NCBI RefSeq assembly: GCF_005144885.1
Contig: NZ_CP039690.1
Coordinates: 2,865,001 to 2,929,000, forward strand
Source of the DNA: Phreatobacter stygius
Lineage (GTDB): Bacteria > Pseudomonadota > Alphaproteobacteria > Rhizobiales > Phreatobacteraceae
Direction: 5' to 3'
Length of the DNA stretch: 64,000 nucleotides
In this document: piece after piece, positions 11,098-20,969 of the stretch
Position numbering within the stretch: the first letter of the stretch is position 1
Layout: the number at the start of each line of letters is the position of its first letter
The notes under the pieces: model-generated
What the model was told of the DNA's origin: nothing
The model's input: only the letters and a program-made list of their open reading frames with translations
Database searches by the model: none
Position numbers and translations under genes: made by a program

Positions 11098-11366
11098 GCG
11101 ACCCTCCCCGACTCAGCCTGCAGACAGACGCCCCGGCCGAATCATTGCCCAGATCCGGGCAAAGCGGAAGCGGGCCGGTCCTGAGAGTACACAGCGGCGG
11201 CGATTGCGGATGCAGCGGCGGCGCCTACATTAACCCTAACGAAGGGTTGAGGACCTGGAATGGCGGGCTGGCGTGGACGGGCGGCGTCGGTTCCGACACT
11301 ATCTGTCAAGACTTCGTTCATCATGTTGGTGGCGCGACCGCGCGCTGCCTTTGGGGGATCGCCCGG

Positions 11367-14300
11367 ATGACATCCCTGTCGCCCGATGTGTCGACGGTGC
11401 TCGCCAACCCGGCGATCTCCGGCCTCATCGCCGAAGCCGGTCCGTGGTGGCTGTGGTCGGCCGATGCGGCGCGGCTGGTCGCCACCAACGGTGCCGGCGC
11501 GCGTGCCATGGGCCTGGCCGGCATCGCCACGGCGACCGAACGAAGCTATGCCGCGAGCCATCCGCTGGCCGGCCAGATCGCCCGGCTGGCGCCGAACCTG
11601 CCGGCCGACGGCGCGCCGCGCCTGGAACGGCTGCGCCTGTTCGGCCGTTTCGGCTCGGAAAATGCCCTTGCCCAGGCGCGCCTGGTCCGTGCCGGCGAGA
11701 CGGCCATGGTCGTCGTCACGCTGGTGGCGCCGGCCAAGGGGACGCCGCGCGCCGCCGCCCTGTCCTTCATCCAGGATCTGTCGGCTCCAGCCGCCTTGTT
11801 CGACAGCCAGGGCGCGCCGCTCGGCGTCAGCGCGGTTGCCCGGCCTTTCGCCGGGGCCGATCTTAGTGCCCTGATCGGCGCCGAGGCGCCCCAGGTCAAG
11901 GCGGCGCTGGCCGACCACGGCCTGGCCCGGCTCGATCTGGTGACCGGCCCCCTGGTGATCGTGGCGCTGCCGGCGGCTGACGCCCTGGTCGCTTTCCTCG
12001 GCGCAAGGGAGCGCCAGGAGCCGGAGCCGGGCCTTCGGCTGGTCGCTTCCTCGGCAAGGCCAGAGGCGGCCGTGACCCCGCCCGATGCCATGCCGCGGGT
12101 CGGCGAGGCGGTCGAAGCCGCCACGGCGACCGAAGTCGCGCCAGCCGCGAGCGCGGTGCCGCGCGCCACCGCAGTGCCGGCGCAGGTCGCCGAACCGGCC
12201 GCCGTGCCGGCACAGGCCGATGCCGCGCTCGAGCCGCCGCAGCGGTTTTCCTGGCGTCTCGATGCCGACAGGCGCTTCGGCGCCATCGATCCGTCCGTCC
12301 TTGCGGCGCCGTCCGGCCTGACCCTTGCCGAAGCCGTCGATCGTTTCGATCTCGACCCCGACGGCGCGCTCGCCGCGGCGATTGCCACGGCCAAGCCGTT
12401 CAGCGGCATTCCGGCAGCCTGGCCGCTCGGCGAAACACGCCGGCTGTCGGTCACGCTCGCGGCCTTTCCGAGCCTGCGCGACGGCAGCCTCCAGGGCTAT
12501 TCCGGTTTTGGCCTGGTCACCGGCGAGACGGCGCCGATCGCACCGCCGCCGGTCGAGGCCGGGTCCGAGGAGGCCGCTGCCGTCGACCAAGGCAAGGCCG
12601 AAGCGCCGGCCGCCGATGCGGCCGACGTTGCGGCAACCGCCGGCCAGCTTTCCGTCCAGGCCTCGTTAACCGAGCCGACGGTTGAGGCTGTCGTCGCCCC
12701 GCTCGAGGCTGCTACCCAGCCGGCCCCCGACGTCGCCGTCCCGGCGACCGAATCGCCTGGTGACGAAACCGCCAATGCCCCCGATGCCAAGCACGACGAG
12801 CCGAAGCAGACGGACACCAAAGATGCCGGCACGCCGGCCGCCGCTCCATTCGAAGAGCAGCGCCCGGTGCTCACCGTGCACACCAACCCGCCCAATGTCG
12901 TGGCGCTGCGCAGCACGGCCGGGCAGGACATGAAGCGCACCGCGACGCTGTCGCCGGGCGAGCGCAACGCCTTCCGTGAGATTGCCAAGGCGCTGGGCGC
13001 CAAGACCGACATGGACGACGGCACCGCCTCGCCGCCGCTGGCGCCGAAAGCGCCTGCCGCCGATCTTGCCGCACCGGCTGCTCCTGCCGCCAAGCTGGTG
13101 ACTCCCACCGAATCGGCCAGGCCCGAATCGGTCGATCCCGCGCCGGCCAGGCCCGATTTGACCGAGCCCGAATCGGCGACGTTCGAACCGGTTGAGCCCG
13201 AGACTGTCGCACCTGTCGCGGAGATTGTGGCCGAACCGATTGCGGCTGAAACCGTCGCGGCCGCGGCCGCGGCCGAGACCGAAGCCGAGACCAATGCCCC
13301 GGCCCAGGCCGAACTGGTGACGCCGGCCATAACCGATGCGCCGTCGATCACGCCGCCGCGGACCTTTGTCGACGCCGGAACGCCGTTCGGTCCGCTGCCG
13401 AGCGCTTTTGGCGCCACGCCTGGCGCTGCCCCCCGGCCCGCACCGCCCTCCGGGCCCGCCACGCCCCAGCCGCCAGCGCCACCGGCGCTGCCGATCGCGG
13501 CCGACGCCGATACCCGTGCGCTGCTCGACCGGGTGCCGCTCGGCCTGCTCGTCCATCGTGGCAATTCGGTGCTGCTCGCCAATCGCACGCTGCTCGACTG
13601 GACCGGTTATGCGAGCGAAGCCGCCCTCGAAGCGGCCGGCGGCGTCGCCCGTGTCTTCGCCACCCAGCCGAACCAGGATCAGCTCGGCTCCGACACGGCG
13701 ATCGCGATTACCGCCGCCGACGGCTCGGTCGTGCCGGTCGAGGCACGGCTGTCGAAATTCCCCTGGGCCGGCGATCAGGCCTTCCTGTTCACGCTCACCC
13801 GGGTCGACGCCGCGGCGGCGCCTGACGGCGAAGCCGAGACCGCGACGCTCACCGAATTGCGCGGGCGACTGGAGGAGGTCGAGCAGATCCTCGACACCGC
13901 CACCGACGGCATCGTGATCCTGGCGCCGGACGGCGCCATCGAGAGCATGAACCGTTCGGCGGAAGCCCTGTTCGGTTATGAATCGGCCGATCTGAAAGGC
14001 CGCAGCTTCACCACGCTGTTCGCGCCCGAGAGCCATCGGTCGGCGATCGACTATTGCGACGGCCTGCTCGCCAATGGCGTTGCCAGCGTGCTCAACGACG
14101 GCCGCCAGATCATCGGCCGCTTCAAGCAGGGCGGCCTGATCCCGCTCTACATGACCATGGGCCGCACCGGCCCGCGCGCCCGGCCGAAGCTCGCCGCCGT
14201 GTTCCGCGACATGACACAATGGAAGAAGGCGGAAGAAGATCTGGTCGCCGCCCGGCGCCAGGCCGAGCAGGCCTCGTCGCAAAAATCCGACTTCCTGGCC

Positions 14301-14981
14301 AAGATCAGCCATGAAATCCGCACGCCGCTCAACGCCATTATCGGTTTTTCCGAAGTGATGATGGAAGAGCGCTTCGGGCCGATCGGCAACGAGCGCTACC
14401 GCGACTATCTCAAGGATATCCACGCGTCCGGCGGCCATGTCCTGTCGCTGATCAACGATCTCCTGGATCTGTCCAAGATCGAGGCCGGCAAGCTCGAACT
14501 GTCGTTCACCAGTGTCGATCTCAATGACGTCGTCCAGTCGACGGTGGCGATCATGCAGCCGCAGGCCAACCGCGAGCGGGTGATCATCCGCTCCTCGCTG
14601 ATGGGCAAGCTGCCCAATGTCGTGGCGGATGCCCGGTCGCTGCGCCAGATCGCGCTGAACCTGTTGTCGAATTCGGTCAAGTTCACCCCGGCCGGCGGCC
14701 AGATCATCGTCTCCACCGCGCTGTCGGATGCCGGCGAGGCCGTGTTGCGCGTGCGCGATACCGGGGTCGGCATGACCGATACCGAGCTGCAGGCGGCGAT
14801 GGAGCCGTTCCGCCAGGTCGCGACCTCCAATCCGCAGAGCGTCAAGGGCACCGGTCTCGGCTTGCCGCTGACCAAGGCCCTGGTGGAAGCGAACCGGGCA
14901 AGCTTCGGCATCTCGTCGACGCCCAATCAGGGCACGCTCGTCGAAGTGGTGTTCCCGGCGACCCGCGTGCTGGCGGAATAG
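11367..14981 (+). CDS. pdhS: PAS-domain sensor histidine kinase, PdhS/PleC/DivJ type
   Basis: A 1204-residue soluble hybrid-looking sensor kinase without a receiver domain. The N-terminal third holds PAS-like folds. Residues about 225-700 are an Ala/Pro/Glu-rich low-complexity linker with an embedded PAS-like block. Clear PAS domains follow at about 720-810 and 830-905. The dimerisation box has phospho-acceptor H982 in KISHEIRTPLNAIIGFSEV, and the ATPase has NLLSNSVKFT near 1098, DTGVGM near 1131 and GTGLGL near 1162. The stretch MMEERFGPIGNERYRDYLKD is typical of Rhizobiales PdhS/CbrA and Caulobacter PleC/DivJ, which control DivK phosphorylation and cell-division asymmetry. Upstream in-frame codons exist, but GGGGGA lies eight bases before the chosen ATG. 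The exact PdhS paralogue is not certain. Confidence 0.85.
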   Translation: MTSLSPDVSTVLANPAISGLIAEAGPWWLWSADAARLVATNGAGARAMGLAGIATATERSYAASHPLAGQIARLAPNLPADGAPRLERLRLFGRFGSENALAQARLVRAGETAMVVVTLVAPAKGTPRAAALSFIQDLSAPAALFDSQGAPLGVSAVARPFAGADLSALIGAEAPQVKAALADHGLARLDLVTGPLVIVALPAADALVAFLGARERQEPEPGLRLVASSARPEAAVTPPDAMPRVGEAVEAATATEVAPAASAVPRATAVPAQVAEPAAVPAQADAALEPPQRFSWRLDADRRFGAIDPSVLAAPSGLTLAEAVDRFDLDPDGALAAAIATAKPFSGIPAAWPLGETRRLSVTLAAFPSLRDGSLQGYSGFGLVTGETAPIAPPPVEAGSEEAAAVDQGKAEAPAADAADVAATAGQLSVQASLTEPTVEAVVAPLEAATQPAPDVAVPATESPGDETANAPDAKHDEPKQTDTKDAGTPAAAPFEEQRPVLTVHTNPPNVVALRSTAGQDMKRTATLSPGERNAFREIAKALGAKTDMDDGTASPPLAPKAPAADLAAPAAPAAKLVTPTESARPESVDPAPARPDLTEPESATFEPVEPETVAPVAEIVAEPIAAETVAAAAAAETEAETNAPAQAELVTPAITDAPSITPPRTFVDAGTPFGPLPSAFGATPGAAPRPAPPSGPATPQPPAPPALPIAADADTRALLDRVPLGLLVHRGNSVLLANRTLLDWTGYASEAALEAAGGVARVFATQPNQDQLGSDTAIAITAADGSVVPVEARLSKFPWAGDQAFLFTLTRVDAAAAPDGEAETATLTELRGRLEEVEQILDTATDGIVILAPDGAIESMNRSAEALFGYESADLKGRSFTTLFAPESHRSAIDYCDGLLANGVASVLNDGRQIIGRFKQGGLIPLYMTMGRTGPRARPKLAAVFRDMTQWKKAEEDLVAARRQAEQASSQKSDFLAKISHEIRTPLNAIIGFSEVMMEERFGPIGNERYRDYLKDIHASGGHVLSLINDLLDLSKIEAGKLELSFTSVDLNDVVQSTVAIMQPQANRERVIIRSSLMGKLPNVVADARSLRQIALNLLSNSVKFTPAGGQIIVSTALSDAGEAVLRVRDTGVGMTDTELQAAMEPFRQVATSNPQSVKGTGLGLPLTKALVEANRASFGISSTPNQGTLVEVVFPATRVLAE

Positions 14982-15089
14982 CGCCCGCGCGGCCTCACGC
15001 AAAACCTTGAAACGGCGCGCCTCCCATGCGAGGAAGCGCGCCACCTTATCGGCGCCGATGCGCGCCGTCCTTCAAGGGAATCCGCGTCC

Positions 15090-16127
15090 ATGGCGACCTT
15101 CAAGCCGCTCGTCTTCTCCGGCATGCAACCATCCGGCGACCTGCACCTCGGGAATTATCTCGGCGCACTGGTCAATTGGGTGCGCATGCAGGAGACGCAC
15201 GACTGCATCTATTGCGTCGTCGACATGCACGCGATCACGGTGTGGCAGGATCCGGCTGCGCTGAAGAAGGCGATTCGCGAGGTGACCGCCGCCTATATCG
15301 CCGCCGGCATCGACCCCAAGCGCTCCATCCTGTTCAACCAGAGCCAGGTGCACGAGCACGCCGAGCTTGCCTGGGTGTTCAATTGCGTCGCGCGCATGGG
15401 CTGGATGAGCCGCATGACGCAGTTCAAGGAGAAGGCCGGCAAGGACCGCGAGAACGTCTCGCTCGGCCTGTTCGCCTATCCGAGCCTGATGGCGGCCGAC
15501 ATCCTGGTCTATCGGGCGACCCACGTGCCGGTGGGCGAGGACCAGAAGCAGCATCTGGAACTGACCCGCGACATCGCCATCAAGTTCAACAATGATTTTG
15601 GCCCGCGCATCGCCGAACTCGGGCTTGGCGATGGCTTCTTCCCGGTCACCGAGCCGGTCATCATGGGGCCGGCGACCCGGGTCATGAGCCTGCGCGACGG
15701 CACCAAGAAGATGTCGAAGTCGGACCCGTCCGACTATTCGCGCATCAACCTGACCGATGACGCCGACACGATCTCGCAGAAGATCCGCAAGGCCCGCACC
15801 GATCCCGAGCCCTTGCCTTCGGAAGAGAAGGGCCTGGAAGGCCGCGCCGAGGCGGACAATCTGGTCGGTATTTTTGCCGCGCTGTCCAACCGCAGCAAGG
15901 CCGACGTGCTGGCTGAATTCGGCGGCGGTCAGTTCTCCGGGTTCAAGGCGGCGCTGGCCGATGTGGCGGTCGCCAAGCTCGCGCCGATCACCGGCGAAAT
16001 GCAGCGCCTGCTTGCCGATCCCGCCGAGATCGACCGGATCCTGGCCGAGGGTTCGGCGCGGGCCCGCGCCATCGCCGCGCCGGTCATGGCCTCGGTGAAG
16101 GATATCCTCGGCTTCGTCCGGTCCTAG
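15090..16127 (+). CDS. trpS: Tryptophanyl-tRNA synthetase
   Basis: A 345-residue class I aminoacyl-tRNA synthetase that charges tRNA-Trp. The HIGH-type signature is HLGN at 19-22, within [18 protein letters not shown]. The KMSKS loop is intact as [10 protein letters not shown] near 207-216. The tryptophan-pocket segment [13 protein letters not shown] and [13 protein letters not shown] are present. The length fits the bacterial enzyme. It follows the pdhS kinase by 108 bases on the same strand. Confidence 0.97.
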   Translation: MATFKPLVFSGMQPSGDLHLGNYLGALVNWVRMQETHDCIYCVVDMHAITVWQDPAALKKAIREVTAAYIAAGIDPKRSILFNQSQVHEHAELAWVFNCVARMGWMSRMTQFKEKAGKDRENVSLGLFAYPSLMAADILVYRATHVPVGEDQKQHLELTRDIAIKFNNDFGPRIAELGLGDGFFPVTEPVIMGPATRVMSLRDGTKKMSKSDPSDYSRINLTDDADTISQKIRKARTDPEPLPSEEKGLEGRAEADNLVGIFAALSNRSKADVLAEFGGGQFSGFKAALADVAVAKLAPITGEMQRLLADPAEIDRILAEGSARARAIAAPVMASVKDILGFVRS

Positions 16128-16273
16128 CCAGCGGCCCGCTGCCGGCGGCCGACCGGGTCTTGTCCCCGTCCGTCTCGGTCTTGCCTGTTGACTCCAGGCT
16201 CGCCGCTCGGAACTGTGGCGCCCAAGAACATCCGCGCGGATTTTCCGGCGCGGAGGGGAATGGGAGCCTATCC

Positions 16274-17308
16274 ATGAAGAGTCTGTTCCGTGGCGCGCTG
16301 CTTGCCGCCATCCTGGGCGGAGCCGGCGCGGCGAATGCCCAGCAACTGGCGCCGAGCCCGACGCTCGATGCCATCCGCGCCCGCGGCCATCTCGAATGCG
16401 GCGTGCATCTCGGCCTGCCGGGTTTCTCCTTCGCCAATGACAAGGGCGAGTGGTCGGGCCTCGATGTCGATTATTGCCGGGCGCTGGCCGCCGCCGTGCT
16501 CGGCGACGCGACCAAGGTTCGTTTCACGCCGACCTCGGTGCAGCAGCGCTGGCCGGTGCTGCAGTCGGGCCAGGTCGATGTCCTGTCGCGCAACACCACC
16601 ATCACCTATTCGCGCAACGTGACGCTCGGGGTGAACTTCCAGGGCATCAATTTTTATGAAGGCCAGACCTTCATCGTGCGCACCGCTTCGGGCGCCAAGA
16701 AACCGTCGGATCTCGAGAACGCCTCGATCTGCGTTGCCGCCGGCTCGACCGAGGAGCGCATGGCGGCCGACTATTTCCGCGAGCGCAATCTCAAGGTCTC
16801 GATCATCAACTTCCAGAAGAACGACGACGCCATCGCGGCTTACGACGCCGGCCGTTGCGACAGCTACACCGCCGGCCTCGGCGCGCTGGCTGGCCAGCGC
16901 ATCAAGCTGAAGAACCCGGCCGAGCACACCATCATGACCGAGACCATCTCGAACGACCCGCAGGGTCCGGTGACCCGCTGGGGCGACGAGCGCTGGCAGG
17001 CCATCGTCCGCTGGGTGCTGAACGGCCAGATCGCGGCGGAAAATCTCGGCGTCACCTCTAGAAATGTCGATGACTTCAGGGCCAATTCCAAGAATGCCGA
17101 AATCCGTCGCCTGCTCGGCGCCGATGGCGGCTTCGGCGCCATGCTGGGCCTGTCCAACGACTGGCTGTTCAACGCCATCAAGCAGGTCGGCAACTATGCC
17201 GAGAGCTATGAGCGCACCGTCGGCAAGGGCTCGCCGCTCGGCCTGGAGCGTGGGCAGAACCAGCTGTGGACCCGCGGCGGCCTGTTGTTCTCGCCGCCGT
17301 TCCAATGA
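16274..17308 (+). CDS. aapJ: General L-amino acid ABC transporter substrate-binding protein
   Basis: A 344-residue periplasmic solute-binding protein of the polar amino acid family. A signal peptide MKSLFRGALLAAILGGAGAANAQ is cleaved after ANA. The mature protein carries IRARGHLECGVHLGLPGFSF, the binding-domain block GLDVDYCRALAAAVLGD, and VLSRNTTITYSRN, which matches AapJ of rhizobia. GGGAG lies seven bases before the ATG. It is followed by two permease genes (aapQ, aapM), but the gap contains a 12-bp-stem hairpin that could uncouple binding-protein and permease expression. The ATPase gene aapP is not found downstream. Confidence 0.92.
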   Translation: MKSLFRGALLAAILGGAGAANAQQLAPSPTLDAIRARGHLECGVHLGLPGFSFANDKGEWSGLDVDYCRALAAAVLGDATKVRFTPTSVQQRWPVLQSGQVDVLSRNTTITYSRNVTLGVNFQGINFYEGQTFIVRTASGAKKPSDLENASICVAAGSTEERMAADYFRERNLKVSIINFQKNDDAIAAYDAGRCDSYTAGLGALAGQRIKLKNPAEHTIMTETISNDPQGPVTRWGDERWQAIVRWVLNGQIAAENLGVTSRNVDDFRANSKNAEIRRLLGADGGFGAMLGLSNDWLFNAIKQVGNYAESYERTVGKGSPLGLERGQNQLWTRGGLLFSPPFQ

Positions 17309-17380
17309 CCGGATCGCCGGCGGCCATTGTCCGGCCGGCCGGCTGCGGCCTGCAAGCCTGACCGTCTTCCCGCCATCACG

Positions 17381-17407
17381 ACCTCCCTCGCCCCTGGCGA
17401 GGGAGGT
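17381..17407. other. Perfect 12-bp-stem palindrome between aapJ and aapQ
   Basis: ACCTCCCTCGCC pairs with GGCGAGGGAGGT across a three-base loop. It has no T-tract beyond TT, so it is unlikely to be a full terminator. It could stabilise the aapJ message or partly attenuate transcription into the permeases, or it could be a dispersed intergenic repeat; only a genome search would tell. Confidence 0.7.
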
Positions 17408-17433
17408 TCTCTGCCCTCCGGCCGTCATGTGCC

Positions 17434-18597
17434 ATGGCTGAACTCACCCGGCTGATCTACGACAAGCGTGCGCGCGAGATCTTCTGGCAGGTCGTGATCC
17501 TGCTCGCGCTGGTCATCGTCACCGTGTTCATCGTGCGCAACGCGTCGCAGAACATGGTCAATGCCGGCATCGCCTCGGGATTCGATTTCCTGTGGCGCAC
17601 CTCGGGCATCGACGTGCCCTTCGTGCTGACCGACTACACCAGCAATTCGAACATTCTCGGCCTGCTCTGGGTTGGCGTCGTCAACACCCTGGTGGTCACC
17701 ATCGTGTCGATCATCGCGGCCACCTTGCTCGGCTTCGTGGTCGGCGTGGCCAGGCTGTCGAAAAACAAGCTCCTGTCGGGCATTGCCGGCGCCTTCATCG
17801 AGATCGTGCGCAACATCCCGCTCTTGTTCTTCGTCATGTTCTGGTACTCGCTGGTCATCAACGCCTTACCGGCGCCGCGCCAGTCGATCGGCATTTTCAG
17901 CGTCGCCTTCCTCAACAATCGCGGACTGACCATCCCGGTGCCGGTCGAGGGCTCGGCCTTCAAGATCGCCGCGCTGGTGATCCTTGCCGGCATTGTCGGC
18001 CAGGCCGCGATCGCCATCTGGGCCAAGCGCCGGCGCGATGCCACCGGCCAGATCTTCCCGGCCTGGGCCACCGGGCTGGTCCTGCTCATCGGCTTGCCGG
18101 TGCTGGCCTTCGGCATTGCCGGTTTCGCCACCACCTGGGACCTGCCGGCCTTCCGCGGCTTCAATTTCCGTGGCGGTTTCGTGCTGGTGCCGGAATTCGT
18201 CGCGCTGTTCCTGGCGCTCACCGTCTATACCGCCGGCTTCATCGCCGAGGTGGTGCGCGGCGGCATCCAGGCCGTGGTCAAGGGCCAGTGGGAGGCCGCC
18301 TACGCGCTGGGCCTCAGGCCGAACCGGACGCTCAGCCTGGTCGTCATCCCGCAGGCCATGCGCGTGATGATCCCGCCGATGACCAGCCAATATCTCAACG
18401 TCCTGAAGAACTCGTCCTTCGGCGCGGCCATTGCCTATCCCGACCTGGTCAGTGTCTTCGTCGGTTCGGCGCTCAACAATACCGGCCAGGCGATCGAGAT
18501 CATCGCCATCACGCTGGCCATCTATCTGGCCATCGGGCTCGCCGTCTCCGGCTTCATGAACTGGTACAACGCCAAGACCGCTCTGGTGACCCGATGA
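17434..18597 (+). CDS. aapQ: Amino acid ABC transporter permease
   Basis: A 387-residue inner-membrane permease of the HisM/AapQ type. A first TM (VVILLALVIVTVFIV) lies near 15-30; the core TMs start near GVVNTLVVTIVSIIAATLLG. A long insert between TMs (residues about 150-230) is typical of AapQ. The ATPase-docking EAA loop is EVVRGGIQAVVKGQWEAAYALG near 270-290. It overlaps aapM by ATGA, so the two permeases are translationally coupled. The Shine-Dalgarno before the ATG is weak. Confidence 0.92.
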   Translation: MAELTRLIYDKRAREIFWQVVILLALVIVTVFIVRNASQNMVNAGIASGFDFLWRTSGIDVPFVLTDYTSNSNILGLLWVGVVNTLVVTIVSIIAATLLGFVVGVARLSKNKLLSGIAGAFIEIVRNIPLLFFVMFWYSLVINALPAPRQSIGIFSVAFLNNRGLTIPVPVEGSAFKIAALVILAGIVGQAAIAIWAKRRRDATGQIFPAWATGLVLLIGLPVLAFGIAGFATTWDLPAFRGFNFRGGFVLVPEFVALFLALTVYTAGFIAEVVRGGIQAVVKGQWEAAYALGLRPNRTLSLVVIPQAMRVMIPPMTSQYLNVLKNSSFGAAIAYPDLVSVFVGSALNNTGQAIEIIAITLAIYLAIGLAVSGFMNWYNAKTALVTR

Positions 18598-19673
18598 CTG
18601 ACGTGGCCGCCACCGACCTCGCCCGGCCGCAGGGCCCGTCCATTCTCCGGCGTCTGCGCGGCGACTATTTCGCGACGCCGGTCGATGCGGTCATCTCGAT
18701 CGTCTGCCTCGTCGCGCTGGTTGCGATCATCGTGCCGGTGCTGCGCTGGGCGCTGATCGACGCCAATTTTGTCGGCACCACGCGCAATGACTGCACCGGC
18801 GGCGGCGCCTGCTGGGTGTTCATTCGCGCCCGTTTCGGCCAGTTCATGTACGGGCTCTACCCGATCGAGGAGCGCTGGCGCGTCAATCTCGCCGGCCTCC
18901 TGCTGCTGGCAACCGTTGCGCTGTCGTTCTGGAAGGCCATGCCGCAGCGCGGCCGCGTCGTGCCGCTCATGTGGGTCGCCGTCATGCTGGTCGGCGTCTG
19001 GCTGCTCTCCGGCGGCCTCGGCCTCGTCCGGGTCGAGACCCGCCAATGGGGCGGGCTGATGCTGACCATCTTCCTGTCGGTCTATGCCGGCGTGCTGGCG
19101 GTGCCGCTCGGCATCCTGATGGCGCTCGGGCGCCGTTCCGAATTGCCGGTCATCCGCATGCTGTCGACCATCTTCATCGAATTCTGGCGCGGCGTGCCGA
19201 TCATCACGGTGATCTTCCTGGCGTCGCTCTTGCTGCCGCTGATCATGCCGGCCGGCTGGGACATCGACCGGCTGGTGCGGGCGGTGGTCGGCCTCGCCTT
19301 CGTCATCGCCGCCTATATGGCGGAAGCCGTGCGCGGCGGCCTGCAGGCCATCCCCAAGGGCCAGTCGGAGGCCGCCGCCGCCGCCAGTCTCGGCTATTGG
19401 ACCACGACGCGGCTGATCGTGCTGCCGCAGGCGCTGCGCATCGCCATGCCGGCCATGACCAACGAATTCATCGCGCTGGTCAAGAACACCTCGCTGGTGT
19501 CCATCGTCTCGATCTTCGACCTGCTCGGCATTGCCCAGGCCGCATTGGCCGATCCCAATTGGGTCGGCATGAACAACGAGGCCTATGTCTTTGCCGGCTC
19601 GGTCTATTGGATCATCTGCTTCGGCCTGTCGCGCTGGGCGCGCCGGCTGGAAGGCAAGAAGACCACCTATTAG
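18594..19673 (+). CDS. aapM: Amino acid ABC transporter permease
   Basis: A 359-residue partner permease of AapQ. A periplasmic Cys-containing loop (NDCTGGGACW) follows the first TM, and the EAA loop is AEAVRGGLQAIPKGQSEAAAAASLG near 240-262. The start is an ATG overlapping the aapQ stop; much longer in-frame reading upstream is only the open frame inside aapQ. In rhizobia aapM is followed by the ATPase aapP. Here a CoA-transferase follows instead, so the ATPase must be encoded elsewhere or shared with another system. Confidence 0.92.
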   Translation: MTDVAATDLARPQGPSILRRLRGDYFATPVDAVISIVCLVALVAIIVPVLRWALIDANFVGTTRNDCTGGGACWVFIRARFGQFMYGLYPIEERWRVNLAGLLLLATVALSFWKAMPQRGRVVPLMWVAVMLVGVWLLSGGLGLVRVETRQWGGLMLTIFLSVYAGVLAVPLGILMALGRRSELPVIRMLSTIFIEFWRGVPIITVIFLASLLLPLIMPAGWDIDRLVRAVVGLAFVIAAYMAEAVRGGLQAIPKGQSEAAAAASLGYWTTTRLIVLPQALRIAMPAMTNEFIALVKNTSLVSIVSIFDLLGIAQAALADPNWVGMNNEAYVFAGSVYWIICFGLSRWARRLEGKKTTY

Positions 19674-19738
19674 CGGCCATTGCCGGGCCGCGGCGGCGGG
19701 GCTAGTTCTCGGCGGGTCCCCTGCTGATGGAAGCCGCC

Positions 19739-20944
19739 ATGTCGCAATCCACCGGTCCGCTCTCCGACATCAAGGTGATCGAGCTCGGCTCGTTCATCGC
19801 CGGCCCTTATGGCGGCCAGCTGCTGGCCGACATGGGCGCCGACCTGATCAAGTTCGAGGACCCCGGCAAGGGCGACGCCATGCGCCAATGGGGTTACGCC
19901 AAGAAGGACGGCGCCTCGGTCTGGTGGCCGGTGATCGGCCGCAATAAAAAAAGCATCACCGTCGACCTGCGGAGGCCCGAGGGCCAGGAGGTGCTCCGCC
20001 GCCTGATCGCCGAAGCCGACGTGCTGCTCGAAAATTTCCGGCCGGGCACGCTGGAGAAATGGGGCCTGACCGTCGAGGCGCTGCGGGCGTTGAATCCCGG
20101 GCTGATCGTCGCGCGGGTGTCCGGTTATGGCCAATATGGGCCCTACGCGGAAAAGGCCGGCTTCGCCGCGGTCGCCGAGGCGATCGGCGGCATGCGGGTG
20201 ATCAACGGTTACCCCGACCGGCTGCCGACCCGCACCGGCCTGTCGATCGGCGACACGCTGGCCGGCATCTACGCCGCCTTCGGCATTCTGGCGGCGCTGC
20301 ACCAGCGCGGCTGCGACGGCCAGGGCCAGGTCATCGATGTCGGCCTGACCGACGCCATCCTGGCCGCCAGCGAAGGCATCGTCGCGGAATATTCGGTGAC
20401 CGGTCATGTCCGCGGCCGCACCGGGCTGACCTCGCCGGGATTTGCACCGTCCAATATCTATCCGACGCTGGATGGCCACCACATCGTCATCGGCGCCAAT
20501 GCCGACACCATCTTCGGCCGGCTCGCCGAGGTCATGGGCATGGCCGGGCTCAAACACGATCCGCGCTTTGCCACCCATGGCGCCCGCGGCCAGCCGGACA
20601 ACCAGGCCGAAATCGACCGGATCATCGGCGACTGGACGGCGACCCGTCCGCGCGCCGAACTGTTGAAACTGCTCGACGGCGCCTCGGTGCCGGCCGGCGG
20701 CGTCAATGACGCGGCGGCGGTTGCCGCCGATCCGCATTTCCGCGCCCGCGACATGGTGGTCGAGGTCGAGACCGCCGATTTCGGACCGATGACCATGCAG
20801 GGCATCGTGCCGAAGCTGACGCGCACGCCCGGCAAGATCCGCTGGCCCGGCGCGCGCCTCGGCGAGCATACCGACGCGGTGCTGGGTGCTACCGGCTATT
20901 CGGCCGATGAGATCGCAGCGATGCGCGAGAATGGCGTTCTCTAG
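19739..20944 (+). CDS. CaiB/BaiF family (class III) CoA-transferase
   Basis: A 401-residue class III CoA-transferase, which swaps CoA between carboxylic acids through an aspartyl-CoA anhydride. The family N-terminus GPLSDIKVIELGSFIAGPYG, the nucleotide-site block NKKSITVDLRRPEGQEVL and NFRPGTLEKWGL are all present. The catalytic Asp is probably the one in VGLTDAIL near 207. Two ATGs compete, 19727 and 19739; GGAAG is five bases before the second, so that one is used. The CoA donor and acceptor cannot be told from sequence. It stands alone after the Aap genes. Confidence 0.9.
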   Translation: MSQSTGPLSDIKVIELGSFIAGPYGGQLLADMGADLIKFEDPGKGDAMRQWGYAKKDGASVWWPVIGRNKKSITVDLRRPEGQEVLRRLIAEADVLLENFRPGTLEKWGLTVEALRALNPGLIVARVSGYGQYGPYAEKAGFAAVAEAIGGMRVINGYPDRLPTRTGLSIGDTLAGIYAAFGILAALHQRGCDGQGQVIDVGLTDAILAASEGIVAEYSVTGHVRGRTGLTSPGFAPSNIYPTLDGHHIVIGANADTIFGRLAEVMGMAGLKHDPRFATHGARGQPDNQAEIDRIIGDWTATRPRAELLKLLDGASVPAGGVNDAAAVAADPHFRARDMVVEVETADFGPMTMQGIVPKLTRTPGKIRWPGARLGEHTDAVLGATGYSADEIAAMRENGVL

Positions 20945-20969
20945 CGGCCGTTTGTCATGCGATCCCAGG

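Noticed and set aside
12666-15044. 792-codon open frame opposite pdhS
   Set aside because: No recognisable domain; the opposite strand encodes an intact kinase with all motifs.
17592-18593. Long N-terminal extension of aapM
   Set aside because: It overlaps aapQ in another frame; the ATG at 18594 overlapping the aapQ stop is the proper start.
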